From the NCBI RefSeq assembly GCF_030264295.1, contig NZ_CP127173.1, positions 999,501 to 1,063,500 on the forward strand: a DNA stretch of 64,000 bases, written 5' to 3'. Within the stretch, counting starts at the first letter, position 1; every line of letters starts with the position of its first letter. The stretch comes from Amycolatopsis nalaikhensis. Lineage in GTDB: Bacteria; Actinomycetota; Actinomycetes; Mycobacteriales; Pseudonocardiaceae. A program made the translations under genes and the position numbers. The notes below the pieces were generated by a model, which worked only from the letters and a program-made list of their open reading frames with translations, was not told where the DNA came from and searched no databases. Below are positions 44,644 through 54,146 of the stretch, piece by piece.

Positions 44644-44654
44644 CGGGCTTCTCC

Positions 44655-46992
44655 TCAGAAGGTGTAGTCGAGGCCGTCGGTCGGCGACTCGGGCACGGGC
44701 GGGACGAACGACTTGACGTCGAACCCGATCGGGTCGTCGTGGTTGATCGGGAACCGCTTCGGCATCTTGCCGGTCGCGCGGGCGTACGCGCTCGCCACCG
44801 CGGCGAACGAACACGCGACACCCGCTTCCCCGCCGCCACCGGGCTGCTCGCCGTGCGACGGCATCGCGATGGCCGTGAAGTCCGTCGGCACGTTCCACTG
44901 GCGCGTGTAGAAGTAGTTGTCCCAGCTGGCTTCCAGGAAGTGCCCGTCCTTGAGGTGGACGCTGCTGGTCAGCGCCAGCGCCATCCCGTCGGCGAAGCAG
45001 CCCATCATCTGGGCTTCCAGGCCGCGCGGGTTCACCACGAGACCGGCGTCGATCGCGATGACCGCCTTCGTCACCCGCGGCCCGCCGACGCCGTCGCGGA
45101 TCTTGCGGTTCACCGTCTCCGGGCGGCAGTCGATCTCCACCAGGCACGCGCTCGCGCCCTTGTACTCCTTGTGGATCGCGATGCCCTGCGCGCAGCCCGC
45201 GGGCAGCTTCCGGCCCCAGCCGCCGACCTCGGCGACCTTGCGGAGCACGCCCTTGACGACGTCGCTCTTGACGAACTCCAGCCGGAACCCGAGCGGGTCC
45301 TTGCCCAACGCCTTGGCGAGGATGTCGACCATCAGCTCCGCGGCGCAGCCGACGTCCGGCGAGTAGACGTTGCGCATCGAGCCGGTGTTGAAGCGCTGGT
45401 CGGTCTCGGTGAGCAGCTGGTCGACGACGCCGAAGTTGTACGGCACCTCCTGGGTCAGCGCGAAGACCGTCTCCGCGACGCCGAGGTTGCCCAGGCCGGT
45501 CGGCAGCTTGGTCGCCACCGAAGTGAGCATCTCGCCGAGGCCGTGCCGGAACGACGTCTCGACCGAGGTGTGCCGCTGCTCGAACGTCAGCACGTTGCCC
45601 GCGAGGACCGTGGCCCGCAGCCGGGACGTGGCCATCGGGTGCAGCCGGCCCTGGCGCGGCTCGTCCGCGCGGTGCCACATCAGCCGCACCGGCTTGCCGA
45701 ACGCCTTCGACGCCTGCGCGGCCTCGACGGCGTGGTCGCCGAACAGCTTGTGCCCGAACGAGCCGCCGCCGGTGACGACGTTGACCTTCACCTTGCCCTG
45801 CGGCAGGCCGACCGCCTGCGCGACCTCGCCCTGGGCGACGATCGGCGACTTGAGCCCGGCCCAGACCTCGGCGCTGTCCGCCCGGACGTCGGCGACCGCG
45901 CAGTACGGCTCGAGGGCCGCGCTGGAGCGGAACATGAACTCGAAGTCCGCGTCGATGGTCCGGGTCAGCAGCGGCACCTTCGGCACCGCGAGCGGCAGCT
46001 CGGCCTTGCGCAGGTTCGCCAGGACGGACTCGTCGTCCTGGCCCTCGACGGTGCCCGGGCCCCAGTCGACCCGCAGCGCGCGCACGCCGTCGATGCACTG
46101 GCCGAACGTCTGCGCCCGGACCGCCACGCCGGTCGGGATGATCGCGACCCCGGCGACGCCGGGCAGCGCCAGCACCTCGGCCTTGTTCAGGACCGCCTTG
46201 GGCTTGCCGTTGAGCGTCGGCGGGCGGCAGATCATCGTCGGCAGCGCGCCCGGGACGTCGATGTCCATCGCGAACTGCTTGCGCCCGGTGACGATGTCGA
46301 GCGCGTCGACGCGGTTCTGCGGCTTGCCCAGCACCGTGAACGAGCTCGCGGACTTGAGCTGGCTCGGGTCGAGTGTCACCTGCTTGGTCTCGCTGGACGC
46401 GGCCTTGGTCGCGAGCTCGCCGTAGGTCGCCGACGAACCGTCCGGCGCCGAGATGACCCCGGCCTTGGACTCGAGCAGGGCGACGGCCGAGCCGAGCAGG
46501 ATCGACGCCGCTTCGAGCAGCTGCTGCTTCGCGATCGCCGCGGCGACGCGGATCGGCGTGAACGTGGAGATCGTGGTGTTCGAGCCGCCGGTGAGCTGGT
46601 TGAAGATCAGCTCGGGCCGCGCCGGGGCGAGGGTGACGTGGACCTTGTCGACGGGCAGGTCGAGCTCTTCGGCGATGATCATCGCCGAAGAGGTGGTGAT
46701 GCCCTGGCCCACCTCCATCCGCGGCAGCTCGAACGACGCGGTGCCGTCCGGGTGCACGGTGACGGTGATGAGCTGCGACGTGGCGCGCGCGGCGTCGGTC
46801 AGCGCGTCGTTGAGGTCGTAGAGCTCGGGCGGCTGCGGCAGGGACGGGACGGCGGCGGCGGCCGGCGAGCCCTGCGCGAAGTCGGCGGCGACGACGAGGG
46901 TGCCGGCGGCGAGGACGTAGCCGAAGAAACCGCGCCGGGAGACGCCCCGTGCTGCGTCTTCGGAAGCTCGGAGCGTCGTGGCTGAGGGTCAC
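44655..46992 (-). CDS. Molybdopterin-binding large subunit, Tat-exported, frameshifted N-terminus
   Basis: A xanthine-dehydrogenase-family large subunit (about 775 residues). Clear parts are EVGQGITTSSAMIIAEELDL, TGGGSFGHKLFGDHAVEAAQ and GGGGEAGVACSFAAVASAYA. In the main frame the protein continues upstream of GTG 46757 through SRRGFFGYVLAAGTLVVAA (46884-46940), a twin-arginine signal, but has no start codon before a TGA at 46989. One extra base between about 46945 and 46970 separates it from the GTG at 46992 (VTLSHDAPSF). Likely an assembly indel. Expected to act outside the membrane with the Fe-S subunit. Confidence 0.85.
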
Positions 46993-47214
46993 ACTGCTCC
47001 CCTTTCGACATGGTGGGGCGGCGGAGGGGTTCCACCGGGTTCGAGAAGTGGTGAGGCCACACCATGCCGTGTGGACGGTCGCACCGAATGTTCAATTTCT
47101 GTACACCCCGCGCCGGGAACGGCGGGTATCCCGGCTGATCTCACCGGAAAGAGTGAATAACCCCGCTCGTGCCTGATCGTTTGCCGCGAAAGCAAGGGGG
47201 GCCGCCGAAAGCGG

Positions 47215-47293
47215 GCTGAAGGGGACGTTCAGTGCATGTGATGCGCTGAAGGGGACGTTCAGCGCATGTCATGCCAGGAAGGTCCCCTTCAGC
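47215..47293. repeat. Tandem and inverted repeat of a CTGAAGGGGAC element
   Basis: GCTGAAGGGGACGTTCAG occurs at 47215-47232 and again at 47244-47261 (each followed by GCATGT), and the inverse GTCCCCTTCAG closes at 47282-47292. The array could fold as a hairpin after the MarR gene. The rest of 46993-47303 shows no gene. Confidence 0.6.
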
Positions 47294-47303
47294 TCGGGCG
47301 ACG

Positions 47304-47729
47304 TCAGCGGCGTTCGGCGTTCAACGCGCGGAAGATGCGTGCGAGGGCCGCCGTGTCCTTGGTGTTCAACGCCGTCAACGCCGCGGGCGGGTCGGTCAGG
47401 ATCCGCTTCGCCGCTTCGGCCGCGCGAGCCCCTTCGTCAGTGAGGTGGACCAGCCTGCGGCGCTTGTCGTCGGGATGGGGCTGCCGTCGGACGAGACCGC
47501 GGTGTTCGAGACGGTCCACCGCGACCGTGGCCGCCGACGGGTCCACTTCGGCCACCTGGGCGATCTCGCGCAACGTCATCGGGGCCTCGGCGAGCTTCAT
47601 CAGCAGCTCGGCCTTGCCGACCCCGAGGTCCAGTTCGAGCCGCAGCGCGCGGAGCCGGTCCTGACCCGTGACGAACGCCAGCATCTCCGCCCACGCCGTG
47701 GCCGCCGCGGCGGTCTTCTCCGCACTCAT
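47304..47729 (-). CDS. MarR family transcriptional regulator
   Basis: A 141-residue MarR protein; winged helix around 50-100 (TLREIAQVAEVDPSAATVAV, DDKRRRLVHLTDEG). Its start overlaps the end of the MFS exporter gene on the same strand (ATGA), so exporter and repressor are co-transcribed. The palindrome before the MFS gene is its probable operator. Confidence 0.9.
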   Translation of the reverse strand: MSAEKTAAAATAWAEMLAFVTGQDRLRALRLELDLGVGKAELLMKLAEAPMTLREIAQVAEVDPSAATVAVDRLEHRGLVRRQPHPDDKRRRLVHLTDEGARAAEAAKRILTDPPAALTALNTKDTAALARIFRALNAERR

Positions 47730-49111
47730 CGAGCCTCATCCACCAGTCGCCGCCGGGTCCGCCCGGACGAAACCAGGCCGAACAGCACCGTCGCGCCGCC
47801 GCAGCAGGCGAGGACCGTCCACGCCACGTGGCTCGCCGGCCGGAACCCGGCCGCACTTCCGGCCACGATCGAACCACACACCGCGACGCCGATCGCCCCG
47901 CCCGTCGCGCGGGACGTCGACGCGATCGCGCCGGCCACCCCCGCCTGGTCGCGCGGCAGGCCGGACAGGGCCGCGTGGGTGATCGGCGTGTTGACCAGGC
48001 CCGCGCCCGCGCCGACCACGACGTAGGCGGCCACGAGGTACCCGACGCTCGTCTCGGGTCCGGTCGCCGTCAGCAGTGCCGTGCCCGCCGTCAGCAGCAG
48101 CCCGGCGAGGACCAGCGCCGGGCCGGGGCCGCGGACCGCCACGATCCGCCCGGCCACCGGCGAGCAGACGGCGACCGCCGCCGCCATCGGGATCGTCAGC
48201 AAGCCCGCCTGAAGCGGCGTGCACCCGCGGACGTCCTGCAGGTAGAGCGTGTTCAGGAAGAGGAACCCGCCGACCGCCATCAGGGCGACCACGCCGACCA
48301 CGACCGCGCCGGAGAACACCGGACTGCGAAAGAACTTCACGTCCACCAGCGGCTCGGCGCGCCGTCGCTCCACCACGACCAGCGCGACCACGGACACCGC
48401 CGCCACGGCGAACAACCCGACGATCAGCGGCGAATCCCAGCCGTAGCGCGGGCCCTCGATGACCGCGGCAGTGGCCGGGCCGAGGAACGCGCAGACCAGC
48501 AGCTGGCCCAGCGGGTCGAACCGCTTGCCGCGCACGGCTTTCGACTCGGGGACGAACTTCCCGGTCAGGAAGATGACCACGGCGCCGATCGGGACGTTCA
48601 GCCAGAAAATGGACCGCCAGCCGAGGCTGTCGACGAGCAGGCCGCCGAGCACGGGACCGCTCGCCATGCTGAGGCCGCCCACCGCGCCCCAGACGCCCAC
48701 CGCGCGGGCGCGGGCGGCCGGTTCGGGGAAGGTGGTGGCGACGATCGCCATCGCGACCGGGTTGAGCATCGAGCCGCCGACGCCCTGGCACGCGCGGAAG
48801 ACGACCAGCGCCGTGAGCGACGGCGCGAGCCCGCACAGCAGGGACCCGGCGGAGAAGATCGCCAGCCCGGTCTGGAACACCCGTCGCCTGCCGAACCGGT
48901 CGGCCAGCGAGCCGGAGAAGACCAGCAGGCACGCGATGACCAGGCCGTAGGCGTCGATGGTCCACTGCAGACCGCTGACGGGCGCGTTCAGCTCCCGCTG
49001 GATCGACGGCAGCGCGACGCTCGCGACCGTCACGTCGAGGGCCGCCACGGACACGCTCAGGCAGCAGATCAGCAGCACGACGGTCCGCCCGCGCGGAGTC
49101 TCGGCGCTCAC
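47726..49111 (-). CDS. MFS drug exporter (DHA2/EmrB type)
   Basis: A 461-residue exporter with 14 predicted helices, typical of DHA2. Motif A is SLADRFGRRRVFQTGLAIF (about 65-83) and motif C-like GPVLGGLLVDSLGWRSIF (about 152-169). It is coupled to the MarR gene and divergent from a macrolide-type glycosyltransferase; together they look like a drug resistance group. Confidence 0.92.
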   Translation of the reverse strand: MSAETPRGRTVVLLICCLSVSVAALDVTVASVALPSIQRELNAPVSGLQWTIDAYGLVIACLLVFSGSLADRFGRRRVFQTGLAIFSAGSLLCGLAPSLTALVVFRACQGVGGSMLNPVAMAIVATTFPEPAARARAVGVWGAVGGLSMASGPVLGGLLVDSLGWRSIFWLNVPIGAVVIFLTGKFVPESKAVRGKRFDPLGQLLVCAFLGPATAAVIEGPRYGWDSPLIVGLFAVAAVSVVALVVVERRRAEPLVDVKFFRSPVFSGAVVVGVVALMAVGGFLFLNTLYLQDVRGCTPLQAGLLTIPMAAAVAVCSPVAGRIVAVRGPGPALVLAGLLLTAGTALLTATGPETSVGYLVAAYVVVGAGAGLVNTPITHAALSGLPRDQAGVAGAIASTSRATGGAIGVAVCGSIVAGSAAGFRPASHVAWTVLACCGGATVLFGLVSSGRTRRRLVDEAR

Positions 49112-49115
49112 GGAA

Positions 49116-49140
49116 ATGATTGTTGCACATCAACTATCAT
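49116..49140. promoter_or_regulatory. MarR operator between MFS and glycosyltransferase genes
   Basis: On the minus strand ATGATAGTTG and CAACAATCAT (9 of 10 complementary) flank ATGTG. It ends 5 bp before the MFS start codon, where repressor binding would block both divergent genes. Confidence 0.65.
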
Positions 49141-49214
49141 TGACCCCGAGGAGAGGCGGCAAGTCCGCACCGTCGGAGAGCGGAACGCACCCCCGGCTCA
49201 CTACCGTCGAAGAG

Positions 49215-50357
49215 ATGCGCCTCCTCTTCACGTCCCTGGCCGCCTACGGGCACGTCTACCCGCTGCTGCCGCTCGCCGTCGCCGCGCGGGCGGCCGGGCA
49301 CGAGGTTCTCTTCGCCACCGCCGAAGGTTTTCTGCCTCAGCTGCGCGACGCCGGGGTCGAACCCGTGGCCGCCGGGCTCGACGTGCGCGTCGCCTTCGAT
49401 CGGCTCTTCGCCGAGGCCGGGGAGACGCCCGGGGCCGAGATGCCGCTGGAGCGGATGACCGAGGTGATGGGCCGGGTCTTCGGCGACGTCCTGCCGCGCA
49501 GCTACTTCGCCGACCTCACGGCGTTGTTCGAGCGGCGGCGGCCGGATCTCGTCGTCTACGAGGCGTCCAACCTCGGGGGCTCGTTCGCCGCGCGGGCGGC
49601 CGGGATTCCCGCCGTCGGCCACACCTTCGGGCACGTCATGCGCGTCGAGGCCGACGAGGAGCAGGTCGCGCCGCTGGCCCGGCTCGCCGCCGAGTTCGGG
49701 CTCGACTGGCTCGGGCTCGCCGAGCTCGGGCACCCCTTCGTCGACATCTGCCCGGATTCCGTGCAGCACCCGGGGTTCCGCGAGCTGGTGCCGCGGCTGC
49801 CGGTCCGCCCGGTCGGCTGGAGCGCCGACGGCGAGCTGCCGGACCTGCCCGACGGCGACCGGCCGCTGGTCTACCTGACGCTCGGCACGGTGATGGGCAG
49901 CGCGGACGTCCTGCGCACGGTGATCGACGGCCTGGCCGTGCTGGACGTCGACGTGCTCGTGGCTTCGGGGCCGACCATCGCCCCGGCCGCGCTGGGCGAG
50001 CTGCCGCCGAACGTCCGGAGCGTGGCGTGGGTCCCCCAGGCCCGCCTGCTGCGGCACGTGGACTTCGTCGTCCACCACGGCGGCAACGGCACGATGCTGG
50101 GCGCGTTCGCCGCCGGCCTCCCCCAGCTGGTCCTCCCCCAGGGCGGCGACCAGTTCGCGAACAGCGAAGCGGTGGCGGAATCGGGCGCGGGAGCCCGCCT
50201 GACGCCCGACGAGGTGACGGCGGAGGTGATCACCGACCGGGTCGCGGGGCTGCTGAAAGACTCGTCGGTCCACGACGCGGCCCGCGCGGTGGCTGCGGAG
50301 ATCGCCGCGATGCCCTCCCCGGCTGAAGCCGTGCCCGCGCTGCTCGCGCACGCCTGA
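49215..50357 (+). CDS. GT1-type glycosyltransferase (macrolide/antibiotic class)
   Basis: A 380-residue GT-B enzyme. The start MRLLFTSLAAYGHVYPLLPL and the C-terminal donor site HHGGNGTMLGAFAAGLPQLV...GDQFANSEAV fit the YjiC/MGT class that glycosylates macrolides or other aglycones. ATG 49215 is the natural start; the frame is open further upstream through the operator. Next to the drug exporter it may inactivate an antibiotic. Confidence 0.9.
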   Translation: MRLLFTSLAAYGHVYPLLPLAVAARAAGHEVLFATAEGFLPQLRDAGVEPVAAGLDVRVAFDRLFAEAGETPGAEMPLERMTEVMGRVFGDVLPRSYFADLTALFERRRPDLVVYEASNLGGSFAARAAGIPAVGHTFGHVMRVEADEEQVAPLARLAAEFGLDWLGLAELGHPFVDICPDSVQHPGFRELVPRLPVRPVGWSADGELPDLPDGDRPLVYLTLGTVMGSADVLRTVIDGLAVLDVDVLVASGPTIAPAALGELPPNVRSVAWVPQARLLRHVDFVVHHGGNGTMLGAFAAGLPQLVLPQGGDQFANSEAVAESGAGARLTPDEVTAEVITDRVAGLLKDSSVHDAARAVAAEIAAMPSPAEAVPALLAHA

Positions 50358-50360
50358 GGC

Positions 50361-51306
50361 CTACGCGTTCCCGCGGCGCAGGCGTTCGGCGGCCTGCGCC
50401 CGGACGGCGTCGCCGCACACGGGGGCATCGCCGTGCAGGGCTTCCCAGCGCGCGTTGTGCGCGGCCGTCCACAAGCTCGCCGCCCAGGCGATCTCGCGCT
50501 CCTCGGCCGTGAACCGGCGGCCGCGGATTTCCTCGTACGCCGCCAAGAACGCCGCCGAGCTTTCGATGGGGGCCAACGTCGGCGGCCCCGCGCCCGCGAA
50601 CGTCCCGCTCGCCGCTCCCGCCAGGGCCGCCTCCGGTTGCCACGCCAGGCTGTCCCAGTCGTGCACCGCCCACACCTCGCCGCCGCGCCACCGGAGGTTC
50701 TGCGCCTCGAAGTCGGCGTGGCCCAGCACGCACGGCAGACCGGACGCCCGCAGCCGCGCGCGGACCCGCGCCGCCGTCTCGACGACGTGCGCGGGCACCG
50801 CACGCTGGTCCCGCTCGTCGAGGACCGCGATCGACGGCCACAGCCCCGGATCGGCGTGGTCCCACCGCGCCCAGCGCGGGTTCGGCAGCGGCGGGGCGAC
50901 GCGCACGTCGGCCAGTCCGGCCATCAGGAGCGCGAATACCTCCGCGTACCGCTCGGCGACGTCCGGGGAATCGCCGCGCAGCACCTCGCCGCCCGGCCGG
51001 TACTCCTCGGCGTGCACAGCCAGCGAGCCGACGCCGTCCACCGGGGTCAGCGGGCGGGGGGCACGGGAACCCGCGTTCGGCTAGCCGGGCCTGCGCCGCG
51101 ACGCACGACGCCGCCCGGCCGTCGTCGGCGCGCGCCTTGACCACCACCTCCGCGCCGTCGGCCAGGCGGAGCCCGAAGACCGACGACATCGGCCGCGCGT
51201 GGAACAGCACGGCGACGGGCCCGGCACCCAGCCGGTCCCGGCACCAGGCTGGCACCCAGTCCGGTAGCACGTGAGCACTGTGCCATTCCGCCACCCGCGG
51301 GGCCAT
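50361..51306 (-). CDS. Aminoglycoside phosphotransferase-like kinase, frameshifted
   Basis: The C-terminal 226 residues carry the kinase core LGHADFEAQNLRWRGGEVWAVHDWDS (key residues H, D, N and the second D). The N-terminal lobe continues in another frame from ATG 51306 (MAPRVAEWHS) to LAERGFPCPPP. The join lies at about 51050 in a C-rich run (minus strand TGCCCCCCGCCC); one base too many breaks the frame. The family phosphorylates antibiotics, sugars or other hydroxyl compounds. Confidence 0.8.
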
Positions 51307-51384
51307 CCCGTGGAGACTTTCCCCATGGCCAGACCTCGTCCGCCGCCCTAGCGTGGGGGCCAGGTGACGAGGAGGTTCCCGCGG

Positions 51385-52767
51385 ATGGTGATCGACGACC
51401 TGGCGGCCGCGCTGCCCGCCGACCGGCTGGTGCGCGACCCGGACGTGGTGCGGAGCTTCGCCCACGACGAAGCCGAATGGGCGCCGTACGCACTGCCCGC
51501 CGTCGTTGTCCGGCCGCACTCGGCCGAAGAAGTCCAGTCCGTGGTGCGGGCCTGCCTGAAGCACCGGACGCCGCTGGTCACGCGCGGCGCCGGGACCGGG
51601 CTCTCCGGCGGCGCGAACGCCGTCGACGGCTGTGTCGTGCTGGTCACCGACCGGCTCACCGCGGTCAAGGAGATCGACGAGCGGGAGCGGTACGCCGTCG
51701 TCGAGCCCGGCGTGGTCAACGACGACCTGCGTGCCGCCTGCGCCGAACGCGGGCTCTGGTACCCGCCGGATCCGGCCAGCTCGCCGTGGTCGACGATCGG
51801 CGGCAACGTCGCCACCAACGCCGGCGGCATCTGCTGCGTCAAGTACGGCGTCACCCGCGACTACGTCCTGGGCCTGCAGGTCGTCACCGGCACCGGCGAA
51901 CTGGTCCGGCTCGGCCGCCGCACCGCGAAGGGCGTCGCCGGGTACGACCTGACCGGGCTGATGGTCGGCTCCGAGGGCACGCTGGGCGTCGTCACCGAGA
52001 TCACCGTGCGGTTGCGGCCCGCGCGGGCCGCCGAACGCACGGTCGCCGGGTACTTCGACTCGACCGTCGACGCGGGCAAGGCCGCCGCGGCGGTCGCGGC
52101 GCGCGGTGTGCTGCCCTCGGCGCTCGAACTCGTCGACCGGCACTGCCTCGCCGCCGTGGACGAGTGGAAGAACATGGGCCTGAGCGCGGACGCGAACGTC
52201 GTGCTCCTCGCCCGCACCGACGCTCCCGGCGCGCTGGGCGAGCACGAAGCCGCGGAGATCCTCGCGTGCTTCGAAGGGGCCGGGGCGACGTGGGCCGCGC
52301 AGTCGACCGACCAGGCCGAGGCCGACGCGCTGTTCGCCGCCCGGCGGCTGGCCTACCCCGCGCTGGAACGCCTCGGCCCGGTGCTCACCGAGGACGTCTG
52401 CGTCCCCACGCAAGCCGTGCCCGAGATGCTCGCCCGCATCGACGCGGCCGCGAGCAAGCACGGCGTCCTCATCGCCAACGTCGCGCACATCGGGGACGGC
52501 AACCTGCATCCGCTGCTGGTCACCCCGCCCGGCGACGACGCGGCCCGCGCGAGCGCCCAAGCCGCGTTCGAAGACATCATCGCCGACGCGCTCGCCCTCG
52601 GCGGGACTGTCACCGGAGAGCACGGCGTCGGCCTGCTCAAGCGACCCGGCCTCGCCCGTGAGCTCGGCGACGAGGTCCTCGCGCTGCACCGCGCGGTCAA
52701 GCACGCCCTCGACCCGCACCACATCCTCAACCCCGGCAAGGTCTTCCCCGAAGGGACACCCGCATGA
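51385..52767 (+). CDS. FAD-linked oxidase, GlcD/D-lactate dehydrogenase type
   Basis: A 460-residue flavoprotein. The PCMH FAD-binding part has TPLVTRGAGTGLSGGANAV (about 58-76) and SPWSTIGGNVATNAGGICCV; the C-terminal cap has HIGDGNLHPLL and GTVTGEHGVGLLKR. ATG 51385 is preceded by AGGAGG. It oxidises a 2-hydroxy acid such as glycolate or D-lactate. The Fe-S partner GlcF is not present here. Its end overlaps the esterase start (ATGA). Confidence 0.9.
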   Translation: MVIDDLAAALPADRLVRDPDVVRSFAHDEAEWAPYALPAVVVRPHSAEEVQSVVRACLKHRTPLVTRGAGTGLSGGANAVDGCVVLVTDRLTAVKEIDERERYAVVEPGVVNDDLRAACAERGLWYPPDPASSPWSTIGGNVATNAGGICCVKYGVTRDYVLGLQVVTGTGELVRLGRRTAKGVAGYDLTGLMVGSEGTLGVVTEITVRLRPARAAERTVAGYFDSTVDAGKAAAAVAARGVLPSALELVDRHCLAAVDEWKNMGLSADANVVLLARTDAPGALGEHEAAEILACFEGAGATWAAQSTDQAEADALFAARRLAYPALERLGPVLTEDVCVPTQAVPEMLARIDAAASKHGVLIANVAHIGDGNLHPLLVTPPGDDAARASAQAAFEDIIADALALGGTVTGEHGVGLLKRPGLARELGDEVLALHRAVKHALDPHHILNPGKVFPEGTPA

Positions 52768-54146
52768 TCGTCCGCACCCCCGCCGGCGACGTCCGCGGCG
52801 AGCCGATCGCCACCGGCGTCCCGTTCCGCGGCATCCCCTACGCGGCCGCACCCGAAGGCGCGCTGCGGTTCGCCGAGCCCGTCCCGGCGCCGTCGTGGAC
52901 CGGCGTGCGCGACGCCCGCGAAGCCGGACCCACCGCCCCGCAACGGCACCGCGAGATCCCGGGTCTCGACCTGACGGCGCTGGTCGGTCCCGGGTGGCGC
53001 CCCGGCGCGGAGTACCTGACCGTCGACGTGTGGACGCCCGACCCGGGCGCGACCGGGCTGCCGGTGCTGGTGTTCGTGCACGGCGGCGCGTTCCTCGGCG
53101 GCACCGGCTCGGCCCCGGTCTACGACGGCACGGCGTTCACCCGCGGCGGCGCCGTGCTGGTCACCGTGCAGTACCGGCTGGGTGTCGAGGGTTTCCTGCC
53201 GCTCGAGGGCGGCGCGACGAACCTCGGCCTGCGCGACCAGCTCGCCGCGTTGCGCTGGGTCCAGGACAGCATCGCCGCGTTCGGCGGCGATCCCGGCAAC
53301 GTCACGCTCTTCGGCGAATCCGCGGGCGCGGTCAGCGTCGCCTGCCTGCTCGGTTCCCCATTGGCGACGGGACTGTTCCGCCGCGCCGTCGTCCAAAGTG
53401 GACATGCGAACATGGTGCGCGGACGCGCGGAACTGGACCGGCTGGCCAAGGTGGTCGCCGAAAACCTCGGCGTCGAGCCGAGAGCCGAAGCCTTCCGAGC
53501 CCTGACAGCCGAACAGCTGCTCGGCGCCCAGGACGCCGTCCTGCGGCCCGGTGCCGCCCCGGACCTGCGCGACGACGAAGGCCGGGACCGCAGCCACGGC
53601 CTCAGTCCGTTCCTGCCGCTGGTCGGCGACGACGTCCTCCCGGTGCACCCGGGCCAGGCGATCCGGAACGGCGCGGGCGCCGACGTCGACCTGATCGCCG
53701 GGACCTGCCGCGAGGAGATGCTCCTGTACTTCGCGCCCACCGGGATCCTCGACACGCTGACCGAGGAGCAGGCCGTGGACATGCTCTCGGCGACACACCC
53801 GGACGCGGCGGGCGTGCTGCGGGCCTACGGTCTCGGCGAGCGGCGGCCGGGCGACGTGCTCGTCGACGCCATGACCGACCTCGTTTTCCGTGATGGTGTC
53901 GAGGAACTCGTCGAGAGCCACCAGGGCCGGACCTTCCGCTACGAGTTCGAGTGGCGGTCGCCGAGGCTCGGCGCGTGCCACGGCGTGGAGCTGCCGTTCG
54001 TGTTCGACTCCCTGCCCGCGGCCGCGAGCCTCGTCGGCGACGACGCCCCGGCGGAGCTGGCCCGCGAGGTCAACGCCGCTTGGACGCGGTTCGCCGCGAC
54101 CGGATCCCCCGGCTGGCCCGAGGACACGACAACGCGACTGGGCTGA
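52764..54146 (+). CDS. Carboxylesterase type B
   Basis: A 460-residue serine esterase. The nucleophile elbow is FGESAGAVSV (about 188-197), the oxyanion loop LVFVHGGAFLGGTGS (about 98-112), and ACHGVELPFVF near the end carries the catalytic His. It lacks a signal peptide. It overlaps both neighbours, so oxidase, esterase and regulator form one unit. Confidence 0.92.
   Translation: MIVRTPAGDVRGEPIATGVPFRGIPYAAAPEGALRFAEPVPAPSWTGVRDAREAGPTAPQRHREIPGLDLTALVGPGWRPGAEYLTVDVWTPDPGATGLPVLVFVHGGAFLGGTGSAPVYDGTAFTRGGAVLVTVQYRLGVEGFLPLEGGATNLGLRDQLAALRWVQDSIAAFGGDPGNVTLFGESAGAVSVACLLGSPLATGLFRRAVVQSGHANMVRGRAELDRLAKVVAENLGVEPRAEAFRALTAEQLLGAQDAVLRPGAAPDLRDDEGRDRSHGLSPFLPLVGDDVLPVHPGQAIRNGAGADVDLIAGTCREEMLLYFAPTGILDTLTEEQAVDMLSATHPDAAGVLRAYGLGERRPGDVLVDAMTDLVFRDGVEELVESHQGRTFRYEFEWRSPRLGACHGVELPFVFDSLPAAASLVGDDAPAELAREVNAAWTRFAATGSPGWPEDTTTRLG

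Noticed and set aside
49137..50351. A 404-residue minus-strand frame opposite the glycosyltransferase
   Set aside because: His/Val/Gly/Arg-rich mirror of a GC-rich gene; the plus-strand glycosyltransferase explains the region.
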